Positions 53,037 to 61,067 of a DNA stretch of 64,000 bases are shown piece after piece. Positions within the stretch are counted from its first letter, which is position 1; every line of letters starts with the position of its first letter. Below the pieces are notes generated by a model, which searched no databases, was not told the origin of the DNA, and worked only from the letters and a program-made list of their open reading frames with translations. The translations under genes and the position numbers were made by a program. Source of the stretch: Streptomyces sp. NBC_01431 (lineage in GTDB: Bacteria; Actinomycetota; Actinomycetes; Streptomycetales; Streptomycetaceae); assembly GCF_036231355.1 (NCBI RefSeq), contig NZ_CP109496.1, forward strand, positions 3,906,001 to 3,970,000. Direction: 5' to 3'.

Positions 53037-53663
53037 ATGAGCATGCTCACTCCCCCCGGCATGGGCGGAAAGTACCGCATCAAGGGCGACACGTACCCGC
53101 GGATGCGACGTCCCCGAAGGCGCGGCCGACTCATCGCCGCGCTCGTCGGCGCGGTCCTGGCCCTCGGCCTGATCGGCTGGGGGACGCTCCAGCTCATCGA
53201 CGTGTTCGGCGGCCACAGCGGCGCCAAGGCCGCCGCGCCCAAGGGGGACTGCAAGAAGAACTCCGCGTCCCCCGCCGCCCCGGCGCAGGCGCTGCCCAAG
53301 CCCGCCCAGATCACGGTCAACGTCTACAACGCGACCCCGCGCGGCGGCCTCGCCAAGTCCGTGGCGGACGAGCTGAAGAAGCGCGGCTTCGCGATCGGCA
53401 AGGTCGGCAACGCGCCCGAGGCGTACGACAAGAAGGTCCCGGGCAACGGGATACTGCTCGGCAACCCCGCGTCCACCCGGGGCCCGCTCTCCGTGCTGGG
53501 TACGCAGCTCAAGGGCGCGGAGCAGAAGGTCGACACGCGCAACACGCCGGACGTCGACCTCATCATCGGCACCACCTTCGGCGCCCTGAACACACCACAG
53601 GACGCGACCACGGCCCTGGCCGCCCTGGCCAAGCCCGCACCCGCGCCCTCGGGGAAGTGCTGA
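53037..53663 (+). CDS. Membrane-anchored LytR C-terminal-domain protein
   Basis: The 208-residue protein has a basic cytoplasmic N-terminus, one membrane helix (LIAALVGAVLALGLIGWGTL, about residues 37-56), a disordered Lys/Ala/Pro spacer and a LytR_C domain (QITVNVYNATPRGGLAKSVA, AIGKVGNAPEAYDKKVPGNG). LytR_C domains often act outside the membrane in cell-wall assembly. No LytR/CpsA/Psr catalytic domain is present. It is convergent with upp. Confidence 0.85.
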   Translation: MSMLTPPGMGGKYRIKGDTYPRMRRPRRRGRLIAALVGAVLALGLIGWGTLQLIDVFGGHSGAKAAAPKGDCKKNSASPAAPAQALPKPAQITVNVYNATPRGGLAKSVADELKKRGFAIGKVGNAPEAYDKKVPGNGILLGNPASTRGPLSVLGTQLKGAEQKVDTRNTPDVDLIIGTTFGALNTPQDATTALAALAKPAPAPSGKC

Positions 53664-53799
53664 GCGCTCCGCGGAAGTGGTGCCCGCCGGCCGCGGACCG
53701 GCGGGGTCCCCCTGCTCGAACGAAGTCCAAGCTTGCGGGATCGCGCAGTTGTCCGCGCCCTTCAGGGCGCGGTACCGCACCGGACCGTCACGCGGTCGC

Positions 53800-54435
53800 C
53801 TAGCCGGCGGTCCCGTACATCCGGTCACCGGCGTCGCCGAGCCCCGGCACGATGTAGCCGTGCTCGTTGAGCCGCTCGTCGACGGAGGCGGTCACCACGG
53901 TCACCGGGGTGCCCGCGAGCTCGCGCTCCATGACCTCGACGCCCTCGGGGGCGGCGAGCAGCACCACCGCGGTCACGTCGTCGGCGCCGCGCTTGATCAG
54001 CTCCCGGATCGCCGCGACCAGCGTGCCGCCGGTCGCCAGCATCGGGTCGAGCACGTACACCTGACGGCCCGACAGGTCCTCGGGCATCCGGGACGCGTAC
54101 GTGGAGGCCTCCAGGGTCTCCTCGTTGCGGATCATGCCGAGGAAGCCCACCTCGGCGGTCGGCAGCAGGCGCACCATGCCGTCCAGCATGCCCAGGCCCG
54201 CCCGCAGGATCGGGACCACCAGCGGGCGCGGGTGGGAGAGCTTGACGCCCGTCGTCGGCGTCACCGGGGTCTCGATGTCGACCTGCTCGGTGCGCACGTC
54301 CCGGGTGGCCTCGTAGGCGAGCAGGGTGACCAGCTCGTCGGCGAGCCGCCGGAAGGTCGGGGAGTCGGTGCGCTTGTCACGCAGCGTGGTGAGCTTGTGC
54401 GCCACGAGAGGGTGGTCGACGACATGGATCCGCAT
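53800..54435 (-). CDS. upp: Uracil phosphoribosyltransferase
   Basis: Salvages uracil to UMP with PRPP. The 211-residue protein shows the Upp signature: MRIHVVDHPLVAHKLTTLRD, VVPILRAGLGMLDGMVRLLP, the PRPP loop YVLDPMLATGGTLVAAI and the uracil-binding C-terminal end HGYIVPGLGDAGDRMYGT. ATG 54435 (MRIHVV) is preferred over 54444. The gene is monocistronic and divergent from the small basic protein/tadA cluster. Confidence 0.97.
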   Translation of the reverse strand: MRIHVVDHPLVAHKLTTLRDKRTDSPTFRRLADELVTLLAYEATRDVRTEQVDIETPVTPTTGVKLSHPRPLVVPILRAGLGMLDGMVRLLPTAEVGFLGMIRNEETLEASTYASRMPEDLSGRQVYVLDPMLATGGTLVAAIRELIKRGADDVTAVVLLAAPEGVEVMERELAGTPVTVVTASVDERLNEHGYIVPGLGDAGDRMYGTAG

Positions 54436-54556
54436 GACGTCCACAGTAGCCGGGGAGCAGGGGCACCGCGCCCCACCTGCTGAGGGCCGGCTCTGGCGTC
54501 AAGCGGCCGAACGGGGGGAAGGTGGGGAGCAGAACCGACCGGGGCGGTGTGAGCCA

Positions 54557-54736
54557 ATGGCGGACGAGCACGACCGAGACCAACAACCCGAGAACGACAC
54601 GGACCGCCGTCGGCGGCGCGCCCAGTTCCTGCGCGAACTGCACGAGGCGAAGGCGCTGCGCGACCGGGTCCAGCCGCGGCGCGCCCGCGCGGCCCGTATG
54701 CGGCAGGCCATGCGCATGCGAACCTTCCGCTGGTGA
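54557..54736 (+). CDS. Small basic conserved protein
   Basis: The 59-residue protein (MADEHDRDQQPENDTDRRRR at the start, RRARAARMRQAMRMRTFRW at the end) is very rich in Arg, with an acidic N-terminus and a helical basic body. The start is ATG 54557. It sits upstream of the tadA operon. Arg-rich composition suits nucleic-acid binding, but there is no recognised domain. Confidence that it is real is moderate, based on frame, position and charge pattern. Confidence 0.5.
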   Translation: MADEHDRDQQPENDTDRRRRRAQFLRELHEAKALRDRVQPRRARAARMRQAMRMRTFRW

Positions 54737-54896
54737 CCCGCGAAACCGGTGCTCCCGAGCCCGTGATCGCGGCGACTGGAAAAACGCAACCGTGGAAGAA
54801 CTCTCGCAACCGCGGTTTTTTCTGCCACGATTCCGAAGGAAGCCACAGCCGGGGGGACCCCCAACCGGCACGCCTATGACCAGTGGGAGAGTCACG

Positions 54897-55451
54897 GTGT
54901 ACTTCGCCGCACTGCTCGCGCGCACCGAAGACGGGTGGGAAGCGAGCGACACAGAGCTCGACGATGTGGAAACGCTGTCCGATCTGGCCGACCTGGCCCG
55001 GGAAGCAGCGGCCGACGGGGCCGATGACACGGTGCTCGTCTTCATCGAGCAGGAGGACGCCTGGTTCGGCGTCGTCCGCGTCGACGGCGAGGAGGACCCA
55101 CGCGTCTTCGTCTCCAACGCCGCCGTCGCAGCCCGCTCCTCGTACGGGGCCATGCTCACCGACGAACTGCTCGGCCACGACCAGGACGACGAGGAGGACG
55201 AGCTGGAGGCCCTTGACCTCGACGGCACGGAGGACGGTTACGAGGAGGAGGAGGCCCAGTCGGCCACGGACGACCCGGACGACGGGGACGACCCGTCGGA
55301 CGGCGCCGTGCCGGCCGGTCCGCTCGGCGAGAGCGCGATCCTCGCCGACCTCGGCATCGGCGAGCGCGACCTCCTCGCCCTGGACGGCGACGCCCTCGTG
55401 ACGATCGCGGACGCGCTGGGCGCGGCCGAGGTCCTGGAGGCCGTCCGCTAG
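54897..55451 (+). CDS. tRNA adenosine deaminase-associated protein
   Basis: The 184-residue acidic protein starts MYFAALLARTEDGWEASDTE at GTG 54897 with GGGAGAG upstream. It matches the actinobacterial protein regularly encoded just before tadA and named after it. It contains ETLSDLADLAREAAADGADD, FIEQEDAWFGVVRVDGEEDP and a long Asp/Glu stretch (about 100-140), then a C-terminal helix (LADLGIGERDLLALDGDALV). Its stop (TAG) overlaps the tadA start by 1 nt (TAGTG). The molecular role is not known. Confidence 0.88.
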   Translation: MYFAALLARTEDGWEASDTELDDVETLSDLADLAREAAADGADDTVLVFIEQEDAWFGVVRVDGEEDPRVFVSNAAVAARSSYGAMLTDELLGHDQDDEEDELEALDLDGTEDGYEEEEAQSATDDPDDGDDPSDGAVPAGPLGESAILADLGIGERDLLALDGDALVTIADALGAAEVLEAVR

Positions 55452-55924
55452 TGCCCCATCCGCACGACCCCGTACAGCAACGATGGGCGGAGCCGATGCG
55501 TTCCGCCCTGGCCGGGGCCGCCGAGGCCGAGTCGGCCGGCGACGTGCCGGTCGGCGCGGTCGTGCTGGCCGCCGACGGCTCGTTCCTCGCGTCCGGGCAC
55601 AACGAACGCGAGGCGACCGGTGATCCGACCGCGCACGCGGAAGTCCTCGCGATCCGCCGCGCGGCGGACCGGACCGGCCAGTGGCGGCTGACCGGCTGCA
55701 CGCTCGTCGTCACCCTGGAGCCGTGCGTGATGTGCGCGGGCGCCATCGTCCAGTCCCGGATCGACCGCGTCGTGTACGGCGCCCGCGACGAGAAGGCCGG
55801 GGCGGCCGGATCGCTGTGGGACCTCGTACGCGACCGACGGCTCAACCACCGCCCCGAGGTCGTCGCCGGGGTCCTGGAAGAGGAGTGCTCGGCGCAGCTG
55901 ACGGCGTTCTTCCGCCAGCGGTGA
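55451..55924 (+). CDS. tadA: tRNA-specific adenosine deaminase
   Basis: Deaminates the wobble adenosine (A34) of tRNA-Arg(ACG) to inosine. The 157-residue protein has the cytidine-deaminase-fold zinc site: HAE in DPTAHAEVLAIRRAAD and PCxxC in TLEPCVMCAGAIVQSRI, with substrate-binding GARDEKAGAAGSLW. The start is GTG 55451, overlapping the upstream stop by 1 nt. tRNA-Ser(CGA) begins 58 nt after its stop. Confidence 0.96.
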   Translation: MPHPHDPVQQRWAEPMRSALAGAAEAESAGDVPVGAVVLAADGSFLASGHNEREATGDPTAHAEVLAIRRAADRTGQWRLTGCTLVVTLEPCVMCAGAIVQSRIDRVVYGARDEKAGAAGSLWDLVRDRRLNHRPEVVAGVLEEECSAQLTAFFRQR

Positions 55925-55982
55925 CGGAGCTCTCGCAGAACCGATTTCAAACCACGGCCCACCTTGGGCTAAGCTCTCTCTC

Positions 55983-56067
55983 GGTAGCGTGTCCGAGCGG
56001 CCGAAGGAGCTCGCCTCGAAAGCGAGTGTGGGGAAACTCACCGAGGGTTCAAATCCCTCCGCTACCG
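55983..56067 (+). tRNA. tRNA-Ser (CGA)
   Basis: Acceptor GGTAGCG/CGCTACC, anticodon stem CTCGC/GCGAG with loop CTCGAAA (anticodon CGA, 56017-56019), a long class II variable arm (TGTGGGGAAACTCACC) and canonical T-loop TTCAAAT. No CCA is encoded. Terminator at 56073-56114. Confidence 0.96.
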
Positions 56068-56072
56068 CTTTC

Positions 56073-56114
56073 AACACCCCGCCGGGCTGAGGAAACTCAG
56101 AACGGCGGGGTGTT
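56073..56114 (+). terminator. Terminator after tRNA-Ser(CGA)
   Basis: Perfect outer arms AACACCCCGCCG (56073-56084) and CGGCGGGGTGTT (56103-56114) with an inner hairpin CTGAG/CTCAG, followed by TTGCG. Confidence 0.85.
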
Positions 56115-56235
56115 TTGCGTGGGTCGCCGGGTGCACACGCCACTCGCCCAACGACGTCAATCGCCGCCCGCCGAGCCGCTGGTGGCAACCCCCCGTCGCC
56201 CCCGCCCGAACCCTCCTGGCGCCAGCGCCCGCCGC

Positions 56236-56450
56236 GCATGCGAGAGCCCCCGGCCGGAAGAAGGGCGACCGGGGGCTCTCGCATGCTGGACGGGGGGAGC
56301 GGCATCGGGGGGACAAGCCGCTCCCCCCGATGAGAACAGAACCTGCAAGCCCTGCGCCGCGGTCAGGGGGGAAGCTCGCGGCGCGGACCCCGCAGTGAGG
56401 TCCTGATCCTGGCCCTCCGCATTCCTGCCAGATCCGGGGGGCTCAGGAAC
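56236..56450. ncRNA. Candidate structured RNA: three to four tandem hairpins
   Basis: Hairpin 1 is a perfect 18-bp stem (56236-56253 with 56269-56286, arm GCATGCGAGAGCCCCCGG). Hairpin 2 is a perfect 13-bp stem (56291-56303 with 56317-56329, CGGGGGGAGCGGC). Hairpin 3 pairs GCGCCGCG (56354-56361) with CGCGGCGC (56377-56384). A weaker one pairs GATCCTGGC with GCCAGATC (about 56405-56437). They lie after the tRNA terminator and do not belong to any gene. It could be an RNA gene, a strong bidirectional terminator cluster, or DNA repeats; the strand is not known. Confidence 0.4.
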
Positions 56451-56596
56451 CATCCTGCTCTCCCGTCACACCCGTACCGCCGGGCGAAGGACCCCGATCG
56501 CCGGGCCGTTGGTCCATAAAGCCCGGGTGAGTACTGGCCGGGTGGCGGTTAGACTCACCCGACCGCACAGCGGACCGCCGGGGAGGGGCAAGGTAA

Positions 56597-56758
56597 GTGG
56601 ACGTCAAGAAGGTCCTGCTCTACGTGGCCGTGGTCTTCGTGCTGTACACGATCATCACGTCACCCGTGCAGGCCGCCGGGATGGTCCAGACCGGGTTCGA
56701 GGGCATATCGAGCGCGGCCAAGGGCGTCGGGCAGTTCATGACCAATCTGGTCCGTTGA
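56597..56758 (+). CDS. Small membrane protein, 53 aa
   Basis: A 53-codon gene starting at GTG 56597 with GGGGAGGGGCAAGG upstream. The product is MDVKKVLLYVAVVFVLYTII followed by a small helical tail (TSPVQAAGMVQTGFEGISSA, AKGVGQFMTNLVR), one membrane segment at the N-terminus. I recall this small protein upstream of the Dabb gene and sigF in other streptomycetes; its role is unknown. It ends 41 bp before the Dabb gene on the same strand, so they may share a transcript. Confidence 0.7.
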   Translation: MDVKKVLLYVAVVFVLYTIITSPVQAAGMVQTGFEGISSAAKGVGQFMTNLVR

Positions 56759-56799
56759 ACCGCCGCCGTTCGGCCCCACCACAGCCGTAGGAGAAGTTC

Positions 56800-57093
56800 A
56801 TGATCCGCCACCTGGTCCTGTTCAAGCTCAATGAAGGTGTCGCGCGCGACGAGGCCCGGGTGGCCGCCGGCGCGAAGGCGTTCCAGGAGCTCGACGGGCT
56901 CGTCCCCGAGATCCAGTTCTGGGAGTGCGCCTGGAACATCACCGAGCGGCCGATCGCGTACGACTTCGCCATCAACTCCGCCGTGGCGGACGCGGACGCG
57001 CTGAAGCGCTACCTGGAGCACCCGGCTCACCAGGCGGCCGCCGCGCAGTGGCGCGAGTTCGCCACCTGGGTGATCGCCGACTACCCGTTCTGA
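56800..57093 (+). CDS. Stress-responsive A/B barrel (Dabb) protein
   Basis: The 97-residue protein is a ferredoxin-like dimeric alpha/beta barrel: MIRHLVLFKLNEGVARDEAR, LVPEIQFWECAWNITERPIA, YDFAINSAVADADALKRYLE and HPAHQAAAAQWREFATWVIA. Dabb proteins include stress proteins and small enzymes such as polyketide cyclases; the role here is unknown. ATG 56800. Followed by a strong terminator at 57111-57140, so it ends its transcript before sigF. Confidence 0.92.
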   Translation: MIRHLVLFKLNEGVARDEARVAAGAKAFQELDGLVPEIQFWECAWNITERPIAYDFAINSAVADADALKRYLEHPAHQAAAAQWREFATWVIADYPF

Positions 57094-57110
57094 CCCGGCC
57101 CGCAGCCCGG

Positions 57111-57140
57111 CCCCGCGCCTGAGAAGGCGCGGGGCTTTTT
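57111..57140 (+). terminator. Terminator after the Dabb gene
   Basis: CCCCGCGCCT (57111-57120) pairs perfectly with AGGCGCGGGG (57125-57134) around GAGA, followed by CTTTTTTG, a textbook Rho-independent terminator. Confidence 0.95.
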
Positions 57141-57283
57141 TGCTGCCCGGCGAGGCGCTGACCGGCCCATCTGCCCCAACTTGCCCTCAACACGTAGTTA
57201 TACGGTGCTTGCACACAGTGGACATGTCTTGTGATGCTATGACCGCTTTTGACGGATGAGTTGACCGAACGCTAAGGGGTGGC

Positions 57284-58165
57284 GTGACAGTGCCGGCCAG
57301 TACGACGCCTCAAGTCCCACCCCAGAACGAGCCGCAGGACGCACGCGAAGTGCCCGCCCAGGAATCCCCGGAGGGCCCCAGGGACCCCGCGAGAACCTCC
57401 AGCCGGGGCGCGGACACCCGCGCCCTCACCCAGGTGCTGTTCGCTCGCCTCAAGGGGCTTGAGCCGGGCACCCCGGAGCACGACCGGGTGCGCGGGGCGC
57501 TGATCGAGGCGAACCTGCCGCTCGTGCGGTACGCCGCCGCGCGGTTCCGCTCCCGCAACGAGCCCATGGAGGACGTCGTCCAGGTCGGCACGATCGGCCT
57601 GATCAACGCGATCGACCGCTTCGACCCGGACCGGGGCGTGCAGTTCCCCACCTTCGCGATGCCCACCGTCGTCGGCGAGATCAAGCGGTACTTCCGCGAC
57701 AACGTGCGCACCGTGCACGTCCCGCGCCGCCTGCACGAGCTCTGGGTGCAGGTGAACGGCGCCACCGAGGACCTGACGACCCTGCACGGCCGTTCCCCCA
57801 CCACCGCCGAGATCGCCGAACGGCTGCGGATCGGCGAGGACGAGGTGCTCGCCTGCATCGAGGCGGGCCGCTCCTACCACGCGACCTCCCTGGAGGCCGC
57901 CCAGGAGGGCGACGGCCTGCCCGGCCTGCTCGACCGGCTCGGCTACGAGGACCCCGCCCTCGCCGGGGTCGAACACCGGGACCTGGTCCGCCATCTGCTC
58001 GTACAACTGCCCGAAAGGGAACAGCGGATCCTGATGCTCCGCTATTACAGCAATCTGACGCAGTCCCAGATCAGCCAGGAATTGGGAGTGTCGCAGATGC
58101 ATGTGTCAAGGCTCCTCGCCAGGAGTTTCGCCCGGCTGCGGTCCGCAAATCGAATCGAGGCATAA
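57284..58165 (+). CDS. sigF: RNA polymerase sigma factor SigF (SigB/SigF family)
   Basis: The 293-residue sigma factor directs late spore maturation genes in Streptomyces. The first 45 residues are Pro/Glu-rich; then region 2 (LPLVRYAAARFRSRNEPMED, VVQVGTIGLINAIDRFD), region 3 and region 4 (REQRILMLRYYSNLTQSQIS and GVSQMHVSRLLARSFARL). GTG 57284 is used; GTG 57290 (two codons in) is equally possible. No anti-sigma gene is adjacent. sigN follows after 245 bp. SigF and SigN are over 50% alike in the core. Confidence 0.92.
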   Translation: MTVPASTTPQVPPQNEPQDAREVPAQESPEGPRDPARTSSRGADTRALTQVLFARLKGLEPGTPEHDRVRGALIEANLPLVRYAAARFRSRNEPMEDVVQVGTIGLINAIDRFDPDRGVQFPTFAMPTVVGEIKRYFRDNVRTVHVPRRLHELWVQVNGATEDLTTLHGRSPTTAEIAERLRIGEDEVLACIEAGRSYHATSLEAAQEGDGLPGLLDRLGYEDPALAGVEHRDLVRHLLVQLPEREQRILMLRYYSNLTQSQISQELGVSQMHVSRLLARSFARLRSANRIEA

Positions 58166-58258
58166 CCGGATCGAGTGGTCCGCGCTCCTGGCACATCCCT
58201 GCGAAAATTCTGCCCGCAAACGCCCGGCACCCCTTGCTTCCTGCACGTACTCCGGCCC

Positions 58259-58274
58259 GACTTGTCGACAAGTC
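58259..58274. promoter_or_regulatory. 16-bp perfect palindrome between sigF and sigN
   Basis: GACTTGTCGACAAGTC is an exact palindrome 137 bp upstream of sigN. It could be an operator. Confidence 0.45.
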
Positions 58275-58316
58275 ACTACAGCGTGTTGCCGACATGTGAC
58301 ATTCTGCTGGAACCGC

Positions 58317-58342
58317 GTTTGCCGCAGCCCCCCGTCCGGTAT
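58317..58342 (+). promoter_or_regulatory. Candidate SigB/F/N-type promoter of sigN
   Basis: GTTTG (58317-58321) and GGTAT (58338-58342), separated by 16 bp, resemble the consensus of general-stress sigma factors (GTTT...GGGTAT). It is 69 nt upstream of the sigN start codon, a plausible leader length. An autoregulatory promoter is possible. Confidence 0.45.
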
Positions 58343-58410
58343 TCAGGTGGAGGCTGCTTCCTCCGATGGTCGTGGCCCAACGCGACCGTCCGCGACCTCA
58401 AGGGGGTGGC

Positions 58411-59262
58411 ATGTCCGCAGAACAGGGCAGCTCGAAGGTGCTCACGCTCACCAAGAGCGCACCCGCACCAACCGTGCGCCGACACGCCGCAAACACCGCA
58501 GCCATCGACACCCGCACGCTGTCCCGCTCCTTGTTCCTGCGGCTGGCCACCCTGGACACCGACAGCCCGGAGCGTACATACGTACGCGACACGCTCATCG
58601 AGCTCAACCTGCCGCTCGTGCGGTACGCGGCGGCCAGGTTCCGCAGCCGCAACGAGCCGATGGAGGACATCGTCCAGGTCGGCACGATCGGCCTGATCAA
58701 GGCGATCGACCGCTTCGACTGCGAACGCGGCGTGGAGTTCCCCACGTTCGCGATGCCCACGGTCGTCGGCGAGATCAAGCGGTTCTTCCGCGACACCTCG
58801 TGGTCGGTGCGGGTGCCGCGCCGCCTCCAGGAGCTGCGGCTCGCCCTCACCAAGGCGAGCGACGAACTCGCCCAGAAGCTCGACCGCTCGCCAACGGTCC
58901 CCGAACTGGCGGCAGTTCTCGGGGTCTCCGAGGAGGACGTGGTCGACGGGCTCGCGGTCGGCAACGCGTACACCGCTTCCTCGCTCGACTCGCCCGCCAC
59001 CGAGGACGACGGCGGCGAGGGCTCGCTCGCGGACCGGCTCGGCTACGAGGACACCGCGCTCGAAGGCGTCGAGTACCGCGAGTCCCTCAAGCCGCTGCTC
59101 GCCAAACTCCCGCCCAGGGAACGGCAGATCATCATGCTCCGCTTCTTCGCGAACATGACGCAGTCGCAGATCGGCGAGGAGGTCGGCATCTCGCAGATGC
59201 ACGTCTCGCGTCTGCTCACCCGCACGCTGGCCCAGCTCCGCGAGGGCCTGATCTCCGACTGA
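58411..59262 (+). CDS. sigN: RNA polymerase sigma factor SigN (SigB/SigF family)
   Basis: The 283-residue sigma factor starts MSAEQGSSKVLTLTKSAPAP at ATG 58411 with AAGGGGG upstream. Core regions: LPLVRYAAARFRSRNEPMED, IVQVGTIGLIKAIDRFDCER, FRDTSWSVRVPRRLQELRLA and RERQIIMLRFFANMTQSQIG, GISQMHVSRLLTRTLAQL. In S. coelicolor sigN lies next to sigF and acts in aerial hyphae (subapical stem) development. A SigB-type promoter lies upstream (58317-58342). No anti-sigma gene is adjacent. Confidence 0.9.
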   Translation: MSAEQGSSKVLTLTKSAPAPTVRRHAANTAAIDTRTLSRSLFLRLATLDTDSPERTYVRDTLIELNLPLVRYAAARFRSRNEPMEDIVQVGTIGLIKAIDRFDCERGVEFPTFAMPTVVGEIKRFFRDTSWSVRVPRRLQELRLALTKASDELAQKLDRSPTVPELAAVLGVSEEDVVDGLAVGNAYTASSLDSPATEDDGGEGSLADRLGYEDTALEGVEYRESLKPLLAKLPPRERQIIMLRFFANMTQSQIGEEVGISQMHVSRLLTRTLAQLREGLISD

Positions 59263-59321
59263 GGACCGCCACCGAAGCCGCTCCTCTGGTTAATTGACGC
59301 ATCGTCAGACACACTGGCGCG

Positions 59322-60074
59322 ATGCGACGACGTGTGGTGATCGGCGTCTCGGTGGCGGTGGTGCTCGGCCTGGGCGGCACGCTCGCCGCCCGCGCGGGCG
59401 GCGGGGGCGCAACCGGCTACGTGGCGGTCGGCGCGGCCGGCACCGGACCCTCGGCCCCGGACCACGCGGTGCCGCCGCACGGCGCGGTGGAGCTGGTGCC
59501 GCTGGACGGGGCGCCGTCGGGTGCGCCCGGCGGGCCTGCCCGATCCGGTGTGCCCGGTACGCCGCCGGGCCCCAGCCCTGCCGCATCTCCGGGCCCAGGG
59601 GGCCGGACCCCCACCACGCCGGTCACACCGACAGCGCCGGGCACTTCAGCCGACCCGGCCGGGCCTTCGGCGCCGGGGGGCGGCAACTCCCCTTCCGCTC
59701 CTGGGCGTTCGGGGACGGGCGGCCCTACAGATACCGGCAGCTCCTCACCCGCTCCGCCGCCCGCCGGGCCCGCGGTGCTGACCCTCGGGGCGCCGAGCCG
59801 CTCGGCGGGGGACCACCGCTGGTGCGAGAACGTGACCGTGCGGTTCGGCAACACCGGCGGTACGGCCGTGAAGTCGGGCACTGTCACCTTCGCGACGCAC
59901 GTCATCGGGCTGCTCGGCGTGGACTGGGCGACGATCACGTCCAGTCAGGCGCTGCCGGTGCCGATCGCGGCGGGGGCGGTGCGGTCACAGACATACGGGG
60001 TGTGTGTCGACGCGTGGCGGGTGCCGCTGGGGATGCATATCGAGACCCGGTCGGTGACGGCGAGCTGGGGGTGA
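59322..60074 (+). CDS. Secreted or membrane-anchored protein with Pro/Gly/Ser-rich stalk
   Basis: The 250-residue protein has an N-terminal signal/anchor (RRVVIGVSVAVVLGLGGTLA, residues about 3-22), then about 115 residues of Pro/Gly/Ser/Thr-rich stalk (GAPSGAPGGPARSGVPGTPP, GPSAPGGGNSPSAPGRSGTG). The C-terminal domain of about 95 residues is predicted beta sandwich with two cysteines (HRWCENVTVRFGNTGGTAVK, VRSQTYGVCVDAWRVPLGMH). It resembles a cell-wall-spanning surface domain. Start ATG 59322. Function unknown. Confidence 0.75.
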   Translation: MRRRVVIGVSVAVVLGLGGTLAARAGGGGATGYVAVGAAGTGPSAPDHAVPPHGAVELVPLDGAPSGAPGGPARSGVPGTPPGPSPAASPGPGGRTPTTPVTPTAPGTSADPAGPSAPGGGNSPSAPGRSGTGGPTDTGSSSPAPPPAGPAVLTLGAPSRSAGDHRWCENVTVRFGNTGGTAVKSGTVTFATHVIGLLGVDWATITSSQALPVPIAAGAVRSQTYGVCVDAWRVPLGMHIETRSVTASWG

Positions 60075-60111
60075 CCGGGGGCTTCGCCCCGGGCCCCCGG
60101 CGGGAAGGAAA

Positions 60112-60330
60112 TCAGCCCAGCGCCAGCCAGGCCACCGCTCCCAGGATGGCGATCGCCGCGATCACGCCGATGATCAGGCCGACGCGCGGCCCGGCCGGCG
60201 CCGCCGCCGGAGTCGCCGGCTGCCGGCCCTGCGGCCCGCCCTCGTCGACAAAGGCGCGGAACATCTGAGTTGAGCCCGCCGGGTCGTGGTTGCCCTCGGG
60301 ACCCTGGGGCGCGTGGGGGTTGTGTGCCAT
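60112..60330 (-). CDS. Small single-span membrane protein
   Basis: The 72-residue protein starts MAHNPHAPQGPEGNHDPAGS at ATG 60330, with a soluble part containing TQMFRAFVDEGGPQGRQP and a C-terminal membrane helix (GLIIGVIAAIAILGAVAWLALG, residues about 50-72). It is tail-anchored. I recall similar small membrane proteins in streptomycetes; no function is known. It ends 38 bp from the convergent secreted protein gene. Confidence 0.7.
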   Translation of the reverse strand: MAHNPHAPQGPEGNHDPAGSTQMFRAFVDEGGPQGRQPATPAAAPAGPRVGLIIGVIAAIAILGAVAWLALG

Positions 60331-60471
60331 GGGGCAGGACCCTAGCGAAGTTGGGGGTCGCGCCCAACCCCCGCCCCCGCAAGAACCCGTTCCGGACCCC
60401 CGCGACCTGCAACTTGGGTTTCCATATGCGAAGGCTTTGCAGTTCCTTTGCCGCCAGACCTCCCATTTAGT

Positions 60472-60513
60472 TTGCCTTCGGCAACCAACAATCTTATGGT
60501 TGCCTAAAGCAAC
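60472..60513. promoter_or_regulatory. Twin operator-like dyads upstream of the MarR gene
   Basis: TTGCC-TTC-GGCAA (60472-60484) and GTTGC-CTAAA-GCAAC (60499-60513) are two inverted repeats whose centres are 28 bp apart, ending 20 nt before the MarR start codon. They share GTTGCC/GGCAAC half-sites, suggesting two MarR dimers bind in tandem. Confidence 0.6.
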
Positions 60514-60532
60514 AAGATGTGAGGAGGTGTCC

Positions 60533-61018
60533 ATGGCAGCGCAGAGCCTGTACGAGGAGCTGGCCCGGCAGCTCAGCGCCATCGGCGCCGTCAAACGAGG
60601 ACTCGCGCGGATCCTGCCGCCCGAGTGCCCGGCCGGCTCCGCCGCGGCCCTCACCCTCCTGGAGCGGTACGGCGAGATGCGGATCAGCCGCCTCGCCGAA
60701 CTCCTCGCGGTGGACATGTCGGTGACCAGCCGTCATGTCGCACACGTGGCCGAGCGGGGCTGGATCGAGAGGTCCGCCGACCCCGCCGACAAGCGCTCGC
60801 GGATCGTGCGGCTCACCCCCGCGGGCCGGGCCATGGTCGACGATCTCGGGCTGCGCACCGCGGAGATGTTCGCGCACACCCTCAAGGACTGGTCCGACGA
60901 CGAGGTCGGGCAGCTCAACACGATGCTGGCGCGGCTGCGCGACTCCTTCGGAGACTGCCGGGCACCCCACGTCCGCACCCCCGAGCCCCGGATCGCCCAG
61001 ACCAGCACCCCCGCATAG
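60533..61018 (+). CDS. MarR-family transcriptional regulator
   Basis: The 161-residue protein has the winged helix ISRLAELLAVDMSVTSRHVA followed by WIERSADPADKRSRIVRLT, a typical MarR domain (about residues 30-120). ATG 60533 is preceded by GAGGAGGTG. It sits upstream of the MFS exporter gene in the same direction (49 bp gap) and has tandem operator-like dyads at 60472-60513, so it probably represses both. The ligand is presumably a compound exported by the transporter. Confidence 0.92.
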   Translation: MAAQSLYEELARQLSAIGAVKRGLARILPPECPAGSAAALTLLERYGEMRISRLAELLAVDMSVTSRHVAHVAERGWIERSADPADKRSRIVRLTPAGRAMVDDLGLRTAEMFAHTLKDWSDDEVGQLNTMLARLRDSFGDCRAPHVRTPEPRIAQTSTPA

Positions 61019-61067
61019 CAAACACACCCGTACACCCGCCCAACAGACGTACAAGACAAGGAACTTC

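Larger units (their letters stand above)
56068..56596. other. 529-bp gene-free region with hairpin cluster
   Basis: Between tRNA-Ser(CGA) and the next protein gene. It holds the tRNA terminator and then a cluster of strong hairpins (56236-56450; see the next entry). No protein gene was accepted. The last 60 bp should hold the promoter of the small membrane protein gene. Confidence 0.6.
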
